From: Gamarada debralockiae
Lineage: Eukaryota > Ascomycota > Leotiomycetes > Helotiales > Hyphodiscaceae
Length of the DNA: 64,000 bases
Reading direction: 5' to 3'
Assembly: GCA_002803225.1 (NCBI GenBank)
Contig: NXFV01000633.1
Location: forward strand, 1-64,000
The position numbers were made by a program, and so were the translations under genes. Below, piece after piece: positions 11,618 through 24,859 of the stretch. The notes beneath the pieces are model-generated. The model ran no database searches. It saw only the letters and a list, made by a program, of their open reading frames with translations, and was not told the DNA's origin. The stretch's first letter is position 1. Each line of letters opens with the position of its first letter.

Positions 11618-14600
11618 AGGCATAATCTCTACACAGAAAGGAAAATAGATACATTCCCACAATGACACACTTGGTAGGGAGGAAGAAGAACGAGAAGAAA
11701 GCAGCGCCGTGAATGCTCCGTATCCTAAGATTTCACCCTCGAATGCTCAAAGAGTGAGACCGGCTGAGCAAGTGAGATTTCAAAACTCTCCCATCCCCGC
11801 ATTCATGCCCCCGCGCCGAACTTACCAACGCATCCAATCACAATAACAGACTACCGTACCTAGACAGATGCGAATCGGGAAAAGCGAGGACAGGGTTGCA
11901 GAAAAGCCCGAAATGGCCAGACGAAGAAGAACAATGAAAAATCAATGCTGAGATGCTCATTGCCACCAGAAAGACACTGTGGAGGAAGTTTAATAATTTT
12001 CCTGACTCGTTTCCTGGTCTGAACCCCTGCTTGAAACCAATAACCAGATATATATCCGCATGCGGAGGCATTCTTGGGATAGGATGACGCCAAGAAGAGA
12101 GACAAGAGAGATTGTGGGTATTTCCCTCTAGGTATGGAGGGTATCTATTCTCCAGCATTGTTTATTCCCTCCTTTCTCAGACCACAGTCGGTAGCATTCG
12201 CCCGGATCGTTGGATTTCCGTAATACATCATCCTTCAAACGCAACGAGGGACTGCGGTGATTGTACCTCGCCCAAGGATGTAGAAATCCATTCACTTGAG
12301 CACTTTCTTTTCCTGTGGGGGCTTTCTCGGTCTTTGGCTTGACCCCGTGTTCTTCGCTCTGGATCGAAATGGTCGGGTTCTTCGATGCAGAGGAATTCCG
12401 AGGATATCAGAATTTGTATGCTACCTCGCCCAGGCACACGAGGTCAGTACTTCCTTGTTTTGTGGGATAACTTCCCAATTCATGTATCTTTTAGTCACCA
12501 TCGAGTTAGCACTCGCCCAGCTTCGGGGTCTTACCGTCTCTTGACTTGAAAATATGCTCGTTTGTTGTGTATGCTCGGTGTGGTGTTGCAGTAGTGTGTA
12601 TCCCGAAAGCTCCCCCATGGCTGCACTCGCTGAACGCCATAGAAGCTCATCGGGAAAGGTTTCCGAAGAGAGGAGAAAGGAGAGTCAACATTCCCTTTCC
12701 TCAGCCATTTGGGGGCCGAATCTGGCGAGCGTATAGCAGAAAAATCCTGGGCGAATGGGCAAATTAATAAACAGAGCGAAACCACTTGGCAGGTTTGATA
12801 TTGTTAAAGGTGCCATTCCTCACGTAGTCATATCCTAAGCGCTGCGCCAGTGCCAATGTACAGGAGATTCAGGCGCGGAATGAAGATGTTGGACAAGTAG
12901 CCAAACTCGCGATGGGGCTGAGAGAAGTTGATGCCATGTTGAGAGCTTAGGTAGCTAGATGGTCATGTCTCCGAAGTGAGAAGCTGTCCTGGTCGGCCCG
13001 GATAAAAGATTCGTGGATTTGAGTTCCAATGGCAGCTGAGACTCGGGCGGTCTGGATTTTGGCGTCCAAGCTGGATATGTTCTGGACACGACGTTTTGAG
13101 TTGAGGCGGCGAGGCGGTGAGGAAATTCTTGACAGAGCCACGTTGACATCGGCAACAACCAATGACTCGGATTCGTCTAGGAACAAATCATTTCATCAAC
13201 CTCAAAGTTTCATCTTCAATTTATGATCATTGGTGTCGAAACGCCCCCACAGCCGCCCTGCCATGTCCTCAGCTTTGTGACGTGACGCTCAATTGCCAGA
13301 TCAGACCTTGACGGAGTCCTACTTGGTGAAGTTCTGCTTTACCACACCCAATCTTGTCTATTATCATCCAAATGAGGCTTCAGTTGCCCATATTTCGGGT
13401 CTCCAAATTGGGAGGACAGCTTCTTTCCACGCGTATCAACCGATGAAGCCTTGGGAAGTTCAAAACAAGGTTTCGTAATTCGTATGCTCGCTTGTAAAAC
13501 TTTACTTTGCGAGCTCATGAGTTCATCCTTTCTACATGTAGTTCGGATGAGGCTGTAACACAAATGAAAAACACAAATCTCTCCGCCTCACAAAATGACT
13601 GAGCAGAAGACTATGAAACTTATCTTGCTACTGCTCCAACGAGGACAGATTACCGTTACAACTTCTAGAGTATAGCAGGGAGTGCTTGCTGACGAGGATA
13701 CTGAGTAATATACAATCTGTATAAGTAAGCCATGGACTCGCATGTACCACAACTCGACGTGACTCGTGTCCTGCAGATAGAGTAGGGCCAAGGATTGATA
13801 CGATAGGATCCACAGAATACGTTGTTTGCCCTAAAAGCCGGGAACCTTTTGCCATTCATGTATTTTGATGCTGTTGATCCACAAACTTCAGGGCATTTGA
13901 CCTAGCGTTTGACATCTCTGTGCCACCCTATCCTGGAAGCCCAGCTGGCGGAAGAGTACAACCGTAGCCCACGCACGTGATGTTGTGGCGGTAGATCAGC
14001 AATTTCGTTCGCCTCACTTTTTCCCCCTGACCCATCTGTATCAAACTCTTTTACAGTGCTGTAGCATTTAGGGCTTCTTAAGCCATCAACTTGTTTCAGT
14101 GCCTCAGCGCCAATATTGGGAGAACACCGCCATTGGAAAAAGACTGCAGGGTGTGCCAATCTTCGAAACCCCGACAAGTCCGTGGCTTTTGAATAGGGTT
14201 CAGAACGTGAGGAATCAAACGACGGATGTCCGTTTGCAATCCATTCCAGAGTGACGGTCCGGCATACGAGCCGGGCGTTCAAATGCCGGGGACCGAGGTC
14301 AGTCCGCGGGATGCGAAGGAGTGTTTTATGACATGCAAAGTGAGACGGCATTCCCGCAAACTGTAGATTCGAATTATCGATAGAGTAGGGTAAGAAATCC
14401 TCAAGATATGGGGGTTATCGAGGAAATCCATCGGGGGACCGCTTGAACTGCCCAAAGCGCTCATAGTGCTTTGCGGGAAGAAGCAATTCCAGGACAATTT
14501 ATCCTGTCAGGAGGCGCTGGATCCCACGTCGCCAAAAAAGGCCAACGGCTTTGGTGACGCTTTCGCCATCAAAGTCTCCGAACTCGACCAGGAAGACGCG

Positions 14601-16324
14601 GGTGCAATCTTAGACAAAAATCTCCATGGCACTCTGGCGGGGCGTACACGAATATGGCTTGTAAAGAGGGTACTTGAGTTCTCGTTAACTCGCGTTCCAT
14701 GGCAACGTGCAGGAGGAAGCATCGTATGTGTGCAACTGAGAGCATAACAGTCAGGAGTCTCGCCTTGAAGACGATGCACTTTGTAGATCCGTAGATCCTG
14801 AATGATGAGGCCGAAAGCGAGGTCCAGTTGCGTGAAAAACTGAGTTCCGGTAGGGAACCCCTCGACTTTTATATGTGGAAATTTGTGGAGCTGATGTATT
14901 TATTCGCTGGGGATATCGGTCGCCACAGAGGCTGATGGTGTGCACACCCAGCAAACAGGCTGAACAGCCTTAAATGAAAATCTCAGGGGTTCAGGGGCGC
15001 TAGCATTACATTTGGTAATAATGGGTACTACCTTGGAATGAGGCTTCGCGAAGGGAACACCCTCTTCGTCGATTTCGGCTGCCGATATTGGCTGCAATGC
15101 ACTCTGCATCAAGGATGGTCAACCGTTGAATTGGCGTGACAACAACTGAGTTCAACAAAGCTCGGCCTGCATATATCGGCCGGTTTCGCCGGACTTCATG
15201 CTCATGCATTGGATGATTACGAAGTGGCTGCGTGAGTGCATCTTCTTTCTCTTGCTTTCGAGAATTTGTTGACGGCGGTCAATTGACCAAGAGGGTGTCC
15301 GGGCAGCCAATACGCAAGGGGCGACTGTGACGAGTCTCACCGTTTTTTGCCATCAGTGGCTTTGGGTGGCTAGTGGGGCGGCTCTTAGATGTATTTAGAC
15401 TTGGTTTTTCCCGTGGGATTGGAGACGGTTTTGGATTCATAAAATTAAAAATCTCCCCCTTACTGTTTTATATATTTACCGTCGACTACCGCTCTTCTGG
15501 TCTGGCGTCAACAGTCAGCCTTACTTTCTTGACTTTATTTAAAAACACATTTAAACTGTCCACTGCCACTGACCACGTTGCATTTGGTCATTTTAAGGAA
15601 GGACAGGTCATACCTCCCGGTATCCAAGCTTGTGTATTGGATTGTGGTCAAGGCACTCCCTGTCGTCCTTCCATTCCTGATTCACGGGCCGGCTGTTGTA
15701 CATACCTAACGACTCTTTAACCATCCCGTGAAGGATAATAACAATTTCTGCTTTCGGTCTTTTCCTTCCAATTCGTCCAAAACTTTTGGTGGCAGTCTTT
15801 GTGCCCATTTTCTTTCAACAATCACATCGTGGGCGGCGACCTCGACCCTTCCTGTCCTTTCTGCACGGCGTGTCTTTCACAATTGGTTGTAGAATATACA
15901 AAATTTGGTATTATCGAATAGATAGAAAGAATTGCGAGATACAAAAAGAGGTACGTCGCACGCACCCGCTTCGCAGCAGAAGTGCAAACATATCATCCTT
16001 TCACTGTGGCTACCCGTCGTGACCTCGAGACATTTCATTGCAGCTCGAAGGATGGCTATGGATACACCGAGCTGTTGGTTCCCGAACCCACGAGATCATC
16101 GAAAAATACCACACAGTCTCGCCTCCTTGTTTGTTAAAATGCTTATGGAAGATGGATACTGACAATAATACCAGGGGCTCGCATATTCACTGGTTTTCGC
16201 CTGATACGGCCCAGAAGATCAACCCTCGATTCCGGATATTGTATCAACTTGATTCCTACGAAAACTGATCACGAGTTTGGGGGCTGAAAGGGATCCACAG
16301 CTGGGCTGGGAGGAAATAAGTATA
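11618..16324. other. 4.7-kb region without a recognisable gene
   Basis: The base composition looks ordinary, not strongly AT-rich, so it is not an obvious RIP-degraded island. Open frames are short (at most about 150 codons) and none shows domain-like composition, plausible multi-exon assembly or similarity to a family I know. I found no terminal inverted repeats, LTRs or transposase motifs. It could hold long leaders, non-coding RNA or decayed lineage-specific genes. Confidence 0.5.
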
Positions 16325-18410
16325 ATGGAACACGACGCGAAAAGAGGGAGCAGAGAGAGGGGAAACAGCTTTGCAGCAACGAATGGTCATCCCAACCCCA
16401 CCTCGCCCAATGATGGATCACTGGCGACATCGCCAGTTGATGAGAGCCGATCACAGACTTCCATAGATGTTGCCGGTACCCTCGAGTCGACGGAGTACGG
16501 GATGGGTTCAAGTCAATCAGTGAGGAACCATCCGCCAAGACAATCAAATTATGGTCCTACCTCGACACCTGTTACAGCGAAGACGACCAAATCAAAGGAA
16601 CCATCCCCTATATTCGAGCCTCCTGTGACAAAAAATACTCTCAGCGAACTCGATGTCAACAAGATTGTCCATAACCCCAAATTGCGGCATGATATCAACT
16701 TTGATCCAGACCTTCATTTTAGACCGAACCTGGATGGCGAAAAGGGACGTAGGAAAAAGCAAAAGGCAGACGATTTCTGGGATACTATGCGGTTACAACT
16801 TCAAAACTATTTAATGGACCGAGAAGGATTTGAAAGAGAGTTGGGAGATGCAGAATGGTGTTTGCCAGCAACTTTAAAGGCCATTCGAGGGATCCTCGAG
16901 ACTCTGGTTCCTCAGCGAGATCGAGCGTCAGTGGAGGAGACTTTTAACGTTGATTTACTGATGCAACAATTCAGAAAAGGAGTCGCGGATTTGGTAAAGC
17001 TGGCCATGTGGCTCTCGCAACTTTTAAAGTGCCATTGCGCGCCGATGCGCGACGATTGGGTTGATGATATGGTCACTCAGCTCAGCAATGGTGACCGGAA
17101 TCGTGATGTGGGTCAACTGGTTGATGGGATGCTGAGTTTGTTGGCAGTTTTGGAGGCAATGAAGCTTGTAAGTTCGGAATTTAGAATCCCCATTTTCACA
17201 GCCTTACTGACTCTTATTCCAGGATGTAGCCAATCACCAAATTCGATGTCTTCGGCCTCTTCTTATTGAAGATACAGTACATTTTGAGCAAAAGTTCTTC
17301 ATGAAGAAAATCGCAATGGGCAGAGTCGACATCGCAGGAGCTCATGCTTGGTTCAAACGAGCAAGCAGCTTGCCAGATATAGGATCGTTAGATGCCTCCA
17401 CGCATTCACAAGGGAACACTTGGGACTTTATGAAGGCACTGGTGAATCTAACGCTCCCATCAAAGTCCTCGGAGATGGTACCACACACATTTCTCTTCGA
17501 CGAGGAGCGTCTGATCAAGCTGCGTTCGGATATGCTGGACTTGATTAACCTCGAAATCTGTATGCATATGTTCCGCAGCCTTGAGGCAACCAGCAGAATG
17601 CAGGAGTCACGGTTCTTACCTTATGATGACACCCCAGTAACTTCGTTGACATCCTCGCCTTACAACCGTCCTGCGTCTCCAGCCGACGAGAGAATGCTTT
17701 CATCTCCCACTCTTCCCTCTGAACACCACTTCATGTCGAAAGACAGATTCCACGCTGCACAAGAGCGTGGCCACTTCTTAAGAGCGCCCTCCGGTCAACA
17801 AGTTTGGGTTCAAAGCATCGAAAACGAGACCATCGCCTCAGCGTCACCTAGCCCGCGATCATCCCCTTCAACCAGTGCTTCGACACCAGCAACGTATCCT
17901 CCGACACCTCTCTATCTTTCACTCCCAGTTTCCGACTCTGCCTTCCAAGCTCGGAGCTCATTTCAAGCCATCCTCGCTTCAGACACTACTTCTGAAAAAT
18001 GGAGCTCACTGTCGTCCTCCCTTGCCCTTCAAATTCTCCGCTCAACCAACACCCCACTCACACGCCTCCCGCAATTCGAATCCCACCTCGCCTTCCACCT
18101 CTCCAATCCCCGGTCCAGATTCTATCAAGAAGCCGAGAATCGCGTCCTCTCTCAGCTCTTCCCCGTCTTACAGAAGCTCGTCGAGACATACACGCCCCTT
18201 ACGAGCTTGCAGATTTTCGAGGCTGCTACAGCACCTAAAGCTGCACCAGGTGTGAAAGCAAATGGACCGAGGGACGAGACAACCGAGATTGCTACCAGAA
18301 TTGCGCATATTGGGATCTTGCATTGGAGAGTGTGGGCTCCGTTGGCCTACCTTGTTGATCCCGATGCAGAAGAGGAGAATTCGGAGTTGTGTGCGGGCAG
18401 TGTGCCTTGA
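16325..18410 (+). CDS. Tcp11 family protein (Sok1-like)
   Basis: Two exons, 16325-17167 and 17223-18410, with a 55-bp intron encode 676 aa. Residues 1-125 are disordered. From about 140 the Tcp11 domain begins (DDFWDTMRLQLQNYL, LPATLKAIRGILETLVP, KLAMWLSQLLKCHCAPMRDDWV). It continues past the splice (HQIRCLRPLLIEDTVHFEQK, AHAWFKRAS) to the C-terminal HIGILHWRVWAPLAYLVDPD. A Ser/Pro-rich insert of about 90 residues sits near 440-520. Yeast Sok1 is a suppressor of low PKA activity, and animal TCP11 acts in sperm cAMP signalling, so a link to cAMP/PKA signalling is family-based inference. No in-frame ATG occurs upstream, which supports this start. Confidence 0.88.
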
Positions 18411-19497
18411 AGCATCCTCAATCCGGGTGCGTTCATCAATACTCGAGTATCGCTCTCAACGGCGTCAATGCCGAGTCAAGGCAAGGGGAGAAGATACGAG
18501 CAAATATCATTTTGCTGTGGAGTAGAGATAGGGCGTTTGGCGAGCAACTGTCAATTCTAACAGCCTCGCCAGATACGTTGGCTGACGCTCTGTTGAAGTC
18601 TAGCCGTTCACACACATCACGTTACTTGCAGAAGCTTCTGCATTCACCCCCAAACTCACATACATATTTCCTTTTAATCATCGTTCGTCTGTCAGAAAGA
18701 CACATTCTTGCATTTCCTTGGAGTCCATTGCAGCATTTTCACCACACTTCTGATACCCTCCAAACGGCTGGAAAAAATATGTAATATAGAAAAGAAAGAA
18801 GATCAAAGAAGAAAATTATCTTCGTTCTCTTGGCGCGTTTGGTTTGCGTTGGAAAAGAATTGGGAGGTTGCTTTGGACAATTATTTGGCCATGATTTGGT
18901 TCATCATCGGCGGCTGTGTTTTGTTGTATAGACTTTGGAGGCTAAGGCCTGAACTTTGGCGTTTGATACGGCAGCGTTTTTATTCCGAGGAGTCTGAGAA
19001 ATAGAATCATGTCCTCGGTCAAGATTATTTGGTTTGGATTGTGATGTGACGTTGGGATTTGAGAATTGGTGAATTGTATATCCGCCTCGTATCCCAATCG
19101 TGGAAATTCTCCTCAATGATCAGGGCCAAGTGGACATTGGCTGGTTTTCATTCAGTATTTCCCATTTACTTGTATACTATCTCCATGATTGAATGCTTGA
19201 TACAGTTCCACCTTTAACTAGTCCATTCCCATTTTCGCAGAGCAGAAGACCTATATTCGATTCCTACCTGTAAACACAGACGCTTCATCATAGTCAATCT
19301 CCTTACTAAAGCAGAGAAAATCCATATCTCGTAGCCTCCGAAAGCAGAGAAGGCACCATATTCCAACGCCCATTGAAATGCAACAAGCCGCCAACTCCAA
19401 ACATCAGATGCTCATTAATAACGCTAAGGACGGTGGTACATGCTTGGAAGAACAAAAGAAACTTGAAACTTAGTAGGCAGTAAACACAAATGCTTCA
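18411..19497. other. intergenic between convergent genes
   Basis: This is shared 3' sequence of the Tcp11-like and SOG2 genes. A 37-codon frame at 18891-19004 encodes a hydrophobic helix followed by basic residues (MIWFIIGGCVLLYRLWRLRP). It may be chance, and nothing else is visible. Confidence 0.45.
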
Positions 19498-22400
19498 TTA
19501 AAATGCCATCTTTCCATTACCATTAAATCTCGAGCTCGAAGTGTTCAAAGGACTCAGAATCGAGGCTGGAGTCATCGTTCCATCGTTTGAGCCCATGGCG
19601 GAGCTCGTCATTGTTCCATTTCGTGAGGAAATAACTGAGCTACCATTCATCGATAGGTAGGCGTCAGCGCGTTCGAAAACGTTGCCGCTAAACATAGCGT
19701 TGTATGTGGCACTTTGTGGTGTAGAAGGGACAGTGGCTTGAACTGCAGGTCCGAGTGCCGCACTCTGAGGTGTCATAGGGAGCGGGACTTGGGACGCGGG
19801 TGACTGAGTGGTGTATGCGGACCCATTGGAAATGCCGTTCGAGTTCGACAGTGTGGCTAGGTAGGACCACGGTGATGCCTGAATGAGCTGACTGGTCTCC
19901 TTGATAACCTTTTGGAGTGGGCGAAGGAGAACAATAACATCCATTGGCAGCAGGGTTGTTACGTTCTTCGCTTCTTTCACTTTCATCACTAGGTCGGTGT
20001 ATGACTGTGAGGTGTTATGTTAGTTGAAGCTTAAAAGGATATAATGGATAAACGAACCTGGATGAAAGCGCCACAGAGTTCCCAAAAGGCGGCTTGCGTT
20101 CTGATACCAGGCTCCTTGAGTTTGATAAGGGACAGTCGGGCTTTAAGCGCCTCCGAATTCTGCAAAGCGATTTGGCACTTCTGAATTAAGACTTGCCAGA
20201 ACTGCTTCGGTTGCTCCGGGTTGGATGACTGATTATTGATCTTCATAGCGGTGATGAAATGATTGGTGACGTCTGGAAGGGCGCGTAGTGCATTCTCGGA
20301 TGATTGTTGTAATCGCAGGAAGATCTTCTCAAATATTCGGTCTTCCTCAGTGAAGTCTCCATTGATTCTACCACCAGATGTACTAGAAGACGCGAATGAA
20401 TCTCCTGACCGCGGTGTAGCGCTCGTCATTGTCGTTGCACGTCCAGCGCCATTCATGAATGGCGGTTGGCGCGTATCTGTTGCAACTCGAAGATTGCTAG
20501 GGTGTTGAATAACCGTCGCGCTCCTATTTCTCGGGACAGTACCTGGTCTGTCGCGTGTCGGTGTGATCGATTTGTCCCTTGGTTGAAACTTCAAAGTCCC
20601 CTCAGCAGCCTCTGGGTATCTCCATCGCTGATCGTTTGAGAAGAGGCTGGCTCCAGCGTTGCGGATTTCCACCAGACTTCCATATACGAGAAGCAAAAGA
20701 TGGCGAATATAGCGCGGGTCCCCATTTGTGAGAAGAGTGTCGACGTTTCTTGATAGCAGAGAGCATACGTGAATGTAGGCGCCGACGCAGGTCAAGCAGG
20801 CGCTGTGAACGTTCTCGTTTGAACGAGGCGCTACTTCCTCGTCCTCCTCAGAATAAGTGATGTAGTTCTGGATATCTCGATCGAGCTCTTCGACATGCGT
20901 CGAAGCATTGTAGAAAACCCTCTCGAGGCTCGTCCGTTTGTTTGTTCCGTCTCGAACGAGGTCAAGAAGACTTTGAATGAGCGGATGGACCTGGAACAAT
21001 GCGAACAAGATTCCCGTCGCCCCTTCGATGACCGGGTCTGGTGACATTGATACCCTCTTGCGCTCTGGTAGACTCGAGAGGCGTCGTACATACACGCCCC
21101 TTTGATTTGCAGAGTCTGCAGGGCTTGCTGGACTTCGTGAATTGATTGTTCCGTTTGTGCCCTTGCTGCCACCTTGCATTGCTGAACCGTGACTAAGACC
21201 TCTATAATGGCTGTAGCGATTTGATTTGGTTTCGTCAACCGTTCCCAACTCGGATGCTTTTCTCGAAACGATCCCCATGCGTCTTGATCTGTCCGATGGG
21301 GCGCGATCTCGCGACACCTGCAGCAAATTCTCGCTATTGCTGCGTAGGCGTTCATTTGTCATACCAATCGTCAAAGGCATGACACCGGGCCGGCGTAGCG
21401 CCGCGTTCTGCTGGGAAAGACCTCTATAATGTGACCGTGAGGGAATTGGAGGTGGTCGTGGCAGTGCCGGAGACCGTAGGTCAGGAATGTCTGTCCCGTT
21501 AACCTTGATCGGAAATCGTCCACTCATTACACGTTTGATAGGTCGAGGAGTCTCCGTCCCTTCGCTAGATTCCTCTCCACCAGATTCAGTCTCTGAGCGA
21601 TCTGTCATAACCTTCTGTTTCAAAAACCTCTTGATCTGCGAAGTGATTGATATCTCGTCCACCTCGCTTTCTTGAAACCCATCGCTTTGAGGAGGTGCCG
21701 GCAGGGGTTGCAATATTTCTTTTGGTGGAAATTGTATCGGGTTGCCGTCGAGCTTGAGGACTTGTAGGGTAGTCATGTCGGCAAGACAAAGAGGTAGTTC
21801 CTCGATTCGGTTCTTTTGTACAGACAAGACCTTCAGTGAGGTTAACTTGACCAGTTCGGGAGGCAGAATTTTGAGTTTATTTCGGCCGAGATCAAGGATT
21901 TCAAGAGACGTCAATTCACAAATCTATGCCCTCAATCAGTAACCCGCATGCCCAACCATTTTATGTCTCTTACAGCTTGTGGGAATTCGCGAATAACGTT
22001 GTTTCGAACGTTGAGATATCGTAGCGAAGTACACTCCGAGAATCTGGAGGGGAATGAGGAGATTTGGTTGTGTGACAATGCTAGTCTGAGAGAGATCGAC
22101 GGGTCAGCGGCGTGCTGGTTGATGACTCCAAATAGAACAAGATAGAGAATGCATACCGTTCAAGTTCATTTTTGATTATGTCAACGACCTCCTCAGGAAA
22201 CCTTTGGATTTGTTTGTGGCTTAAGTCGATAGTGACACCCGGCTTCAGCTCGTTACTGACACCGCTAGCCTCTGCCGCCTTTGTCTGGTTCTCTTCGAGA
22301 GCTACCTTCATTGCTTCTCGTGCGAGAACAACAACCTGCCCCGCAGATATTGGTATCTGCGAGGAGAGGGAGGAGCTTGATGCGGCATGTTGTATTGTAG

Positions 22401-22527
22401 GATTCGAGGTATTTGGTATCTTTCGCGCAGTATTCAGTGGGACAGGCCTAGGGACTCCATTGTCCCCCATCGGACGACCAGTTGATTGTGTCGCTGCACC
22501 TAGAGGGGGTCCGGAGGGCCGCTCCAT
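19498..22527 (-). CDS. SOG2: Sog2-like leucine-rich repeat protein of the RAM/MOR network
   Basis: Four exons, 22527-22157, 22085-21974, 21923-20058 and 20004-19498, encode 951 aa, with all phases consistent. After a disordered N-terminus, leucine-rich repeats run from about residue 110 to 220 (IDLSHKQIQRFPEEVV, LALSHNQISSFPSRF, LEILDLGRNKLKILPPEL, LKVLSVQKNRIEELPLCL, LQVLKLDGNPIQFPP). The remainder matches Sog2-type organisation: Ser/Arg-rich segments, then helical blocks near 420-500 and 700-830 (EDRIFEKIFLRLQQSSENAL). In yeast Sog2 partners the kinase Kic1 and activates Cbk1 for polarity and cell separation. The splices rejoin successive repeats. The last exon is Ser/Thr/Asn-rich and poorly conserved in nature. 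Confidence 0.88.
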
Positions 22528-23658
22528 TTCAATGCCTTCCCTGACGCTCTAATGTTTATTGTACTTGTGCTTGCGAGTTCTTGCAGGCGATGTTTCATGC
22601 GTCCCTTTCGAAAAGGAACGTTGCTCAATGGGTTGAGGTGTCGCTCCGCTGATCTGAGGTTTGTCGATGATTAACTCTTGGTCTGAACACAGAGACTGGG
22701 AGCATGGCTGTATGGTTTATGCAGCAGCATTGTCGGGCGGCTATCTCCAATTCGACCTGATCTTTGGGTTGTCGGAGTGTCACATCTTTCAAAGTGTGGT
22801 TAATCGTCGGCTCTCTATTTGGCCTAGCGTTGCCAGGTCAGGAACCAACCGTTAAAAAGCTGCAGGTACGACCCACTATCACACGTGACCATTATGGAGG
22901 CTGACCCCTTTTCAGAATGAATGTGATGATTTTTGGCATGGAAGAACTAGAGGAAGGAACCTGTAAGTGATTCTCGGTTTGGGGTTTAGTAGTACAGCTT
23001 GATGTCGAAGCCTCCTTAAAATCCCAGAGAGATCTTAAAGCTGAGCCAAGTATTTTTTTGGGTCTTTCAGCGGCTTTTAGACCCTCAAATCACGATGAAT
23101 GTCTGGAGAAAGAGGAACATCCGGCACTTATCTTTCCCTTGATATATCGCCATCTCTTGACTATGAGGTATTTGTGGAGCCCATGAGGGGGCGAAAGAAG
23201 AGGGAACAAACGTGACATAATGAATTGACATCGGCCTTATCTTGACACCTTCAATCTAGGAAGAGAGGGTTGACAACAATTGCAGTTGCAGTTGCAGCTT
23301 CTTGGGCTTGCTTGCAAGGGATTCAATTCGAAGTTAACGTCCAGACAAGGATCAATAGATACCTAGGAGGTCGGACCTGACAGAGTAGGACACTGGAAGA
23401 ATAAAAATGGGTAATTGTACGAGGTAAGAAGAGCATTCTAAGCCTTTCTCACCATACCATCTCAAGAACTTCGACCTTAGAAACGATGTTTCTGAGAAGA
23501 AATTTGCACAGCCACGATCTTTGGGGAGGGCATTTGGAACTCAACTTTAGTAAAATGTAGTGAAATATCTCTAGAGAGATGGAGCTCTTCCGCCACACAC
23601 TTGCGAGACTACTATCCTTCTCAAACGCCAATGTGACCTCGAAAATGCTAGGCATGAA
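22528..23658. other. intergenic, no gene seen
   Basis: This is upstream sequence of SOG2 and downstream sequence of the TRAPPC13 gene. Only short frames occur, apart from the small hexamer repeat listed separately. Confidence 0.5.
23280..23297 (+). repeat. TTGCAG hexamer, three copies
   Basis: Three perfect head-to-tail copies of TTGCAG lie in the intergenic region. This is a minor microsatellite with no assigned role. Confidence 0.7.
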
Positions 23659-24698
23659 TCATTTGTTAATCCTCGCCCCCAAACTCCCCGTACTCAAGAA
23701 CCCTCTATTCCCCATCGGCCCCCTCCACCCCAGACTCAAAATCCCAAAGATAACCCTCCCCTCCACCGGCATTGCACCCATCCCATCCTCCATCAACACC
23801 TCCTCAACAGCAAAGCAAACCTGCTGTACATCCCCCGGCATCAGCACCGGTTTCTCCATCACTTCTCCTGCGCCTAGCAAATCCCAATTAATGCCATGAC
23901 TCTTAATCCCTTCAACCGTCTCCAATACCACTGTATCTAACGTAATAGTTTCTTCCCCGCAGTTCTCTAGTTGTGCTTCTAATGCCCATTTCCTTCCTTT
24001 CGGTGTTTTAGAGGTAGAGACGGGTAAGGCACCAGTTTTGGTACGTACGACCATGCAGGATTTGCATACGAATTGGTAGAGTTTCCTAAACGTCCGCACC
24101 CTACCCGATGTTGGTGTAGTCTCCGTATACGTGACCGTAACAGCCAAGACATGACTCCCTTCTTCCTTCAAATCGAAGTTCACGACCTTCTGCAACGAGT
24201 GTCCGGGCTCTAGATCGACGCCTTTCTCCTTATCCTCCTTCTCTCCATCTAGCCCGAGTGATAGCGAAATTGGAGCCCCAGACGAAGGAATCTTCATCTC
24301 GGCCTCTATTTTGACGTTGCTGATTGTCTTCGGCTGCGTGGAGCCGGGGAGTAATTCGTTGTTTGCGCATAGTGTGCAGGAGAATGATTCGCCGACATAT
24401 GCTGATCCAAAGGCGGGTGGGAGAGTGAGAAGGGGTGAGAGGATGAAGGCGTCATTTTTGGAGGATGGGTATGCGAGAGAGGCGGAGGGTGCGGGGGAGG
24501 CTTTTGGTGAATCGCTGGGAGAGGGTGAGGGCGTGGGGAGAGGGTGTTGGACCGAGAGTGAAGGACGGGAGAGTCTGCCTCAAATGTCAGCTGCGAATCG
24601 CTCGATCTAGGAGAGCGAATTTACCGTAGGACTTTCAGAGAGACAGAATGAGGTTCCTTGACCGAATCAACAGTCGAACCCGTGCGCTGATGCGCCAT
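23659..24698 (-). CDS. TRAPP complex subunit 13 homolog (DUF974)
   Basis: Two exons, 24698-24625 and 24574-23659, encode 329 aa. The short first exon gives MAHQRTGSTVDSVKEPHSVS. Exon 2 encodes a Pro/Ser-rich stretch, then the DUF974 core: LPPAFGSAYVGESFSCTLCA, NVKIEAEMKIPSSG, LQKVVNFDLKEEGSHVLAV, FRKLYQFVCKSCMVVRTK and LEAQLENCGEETITLDTV. The CANN motif after YVGE-F is characteristic of TRAPPC13, a beta-sandwich accessory subunit of TRAPP complexes in Golgi and autophagic traffic. It is shorter than the human protein (about 417 aa), but it ends in the family-like LGWRG-MGNRGFLST region, so it looks complete. The gene is divergent from the SET-domain gene across about 160 bp. Confidence 0.9.
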
Positions 24699-24859
24699 TG
24701 TAAATGCGTTCGTCAAGCCATAAGCTTTCCTTCAGAGAGAAAGTGAAGCATCGAAGCTTAAGGCAGGCCCAATTCTGCCGAGTCACACCGCCAGATTGTC
24801 AACTTCTTTCGATAAAATTTCGATCATCGGAGGAAGCTCCATAAACAGCAAGGGTCAAG

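Noticed and set aside
13902..14351. 149-codon minus-strand frame in the gene-poor region
   Set aside because: The composition is random-looking, competing frames exist on the other strand, and there is no plausible exon partner.
18708..19004. 98-codon frame with a TM-like segment
   Set aside because: It opens with TTG. The only in-frame ATG leaves 37 codons, so the support is too weak to call a gene.
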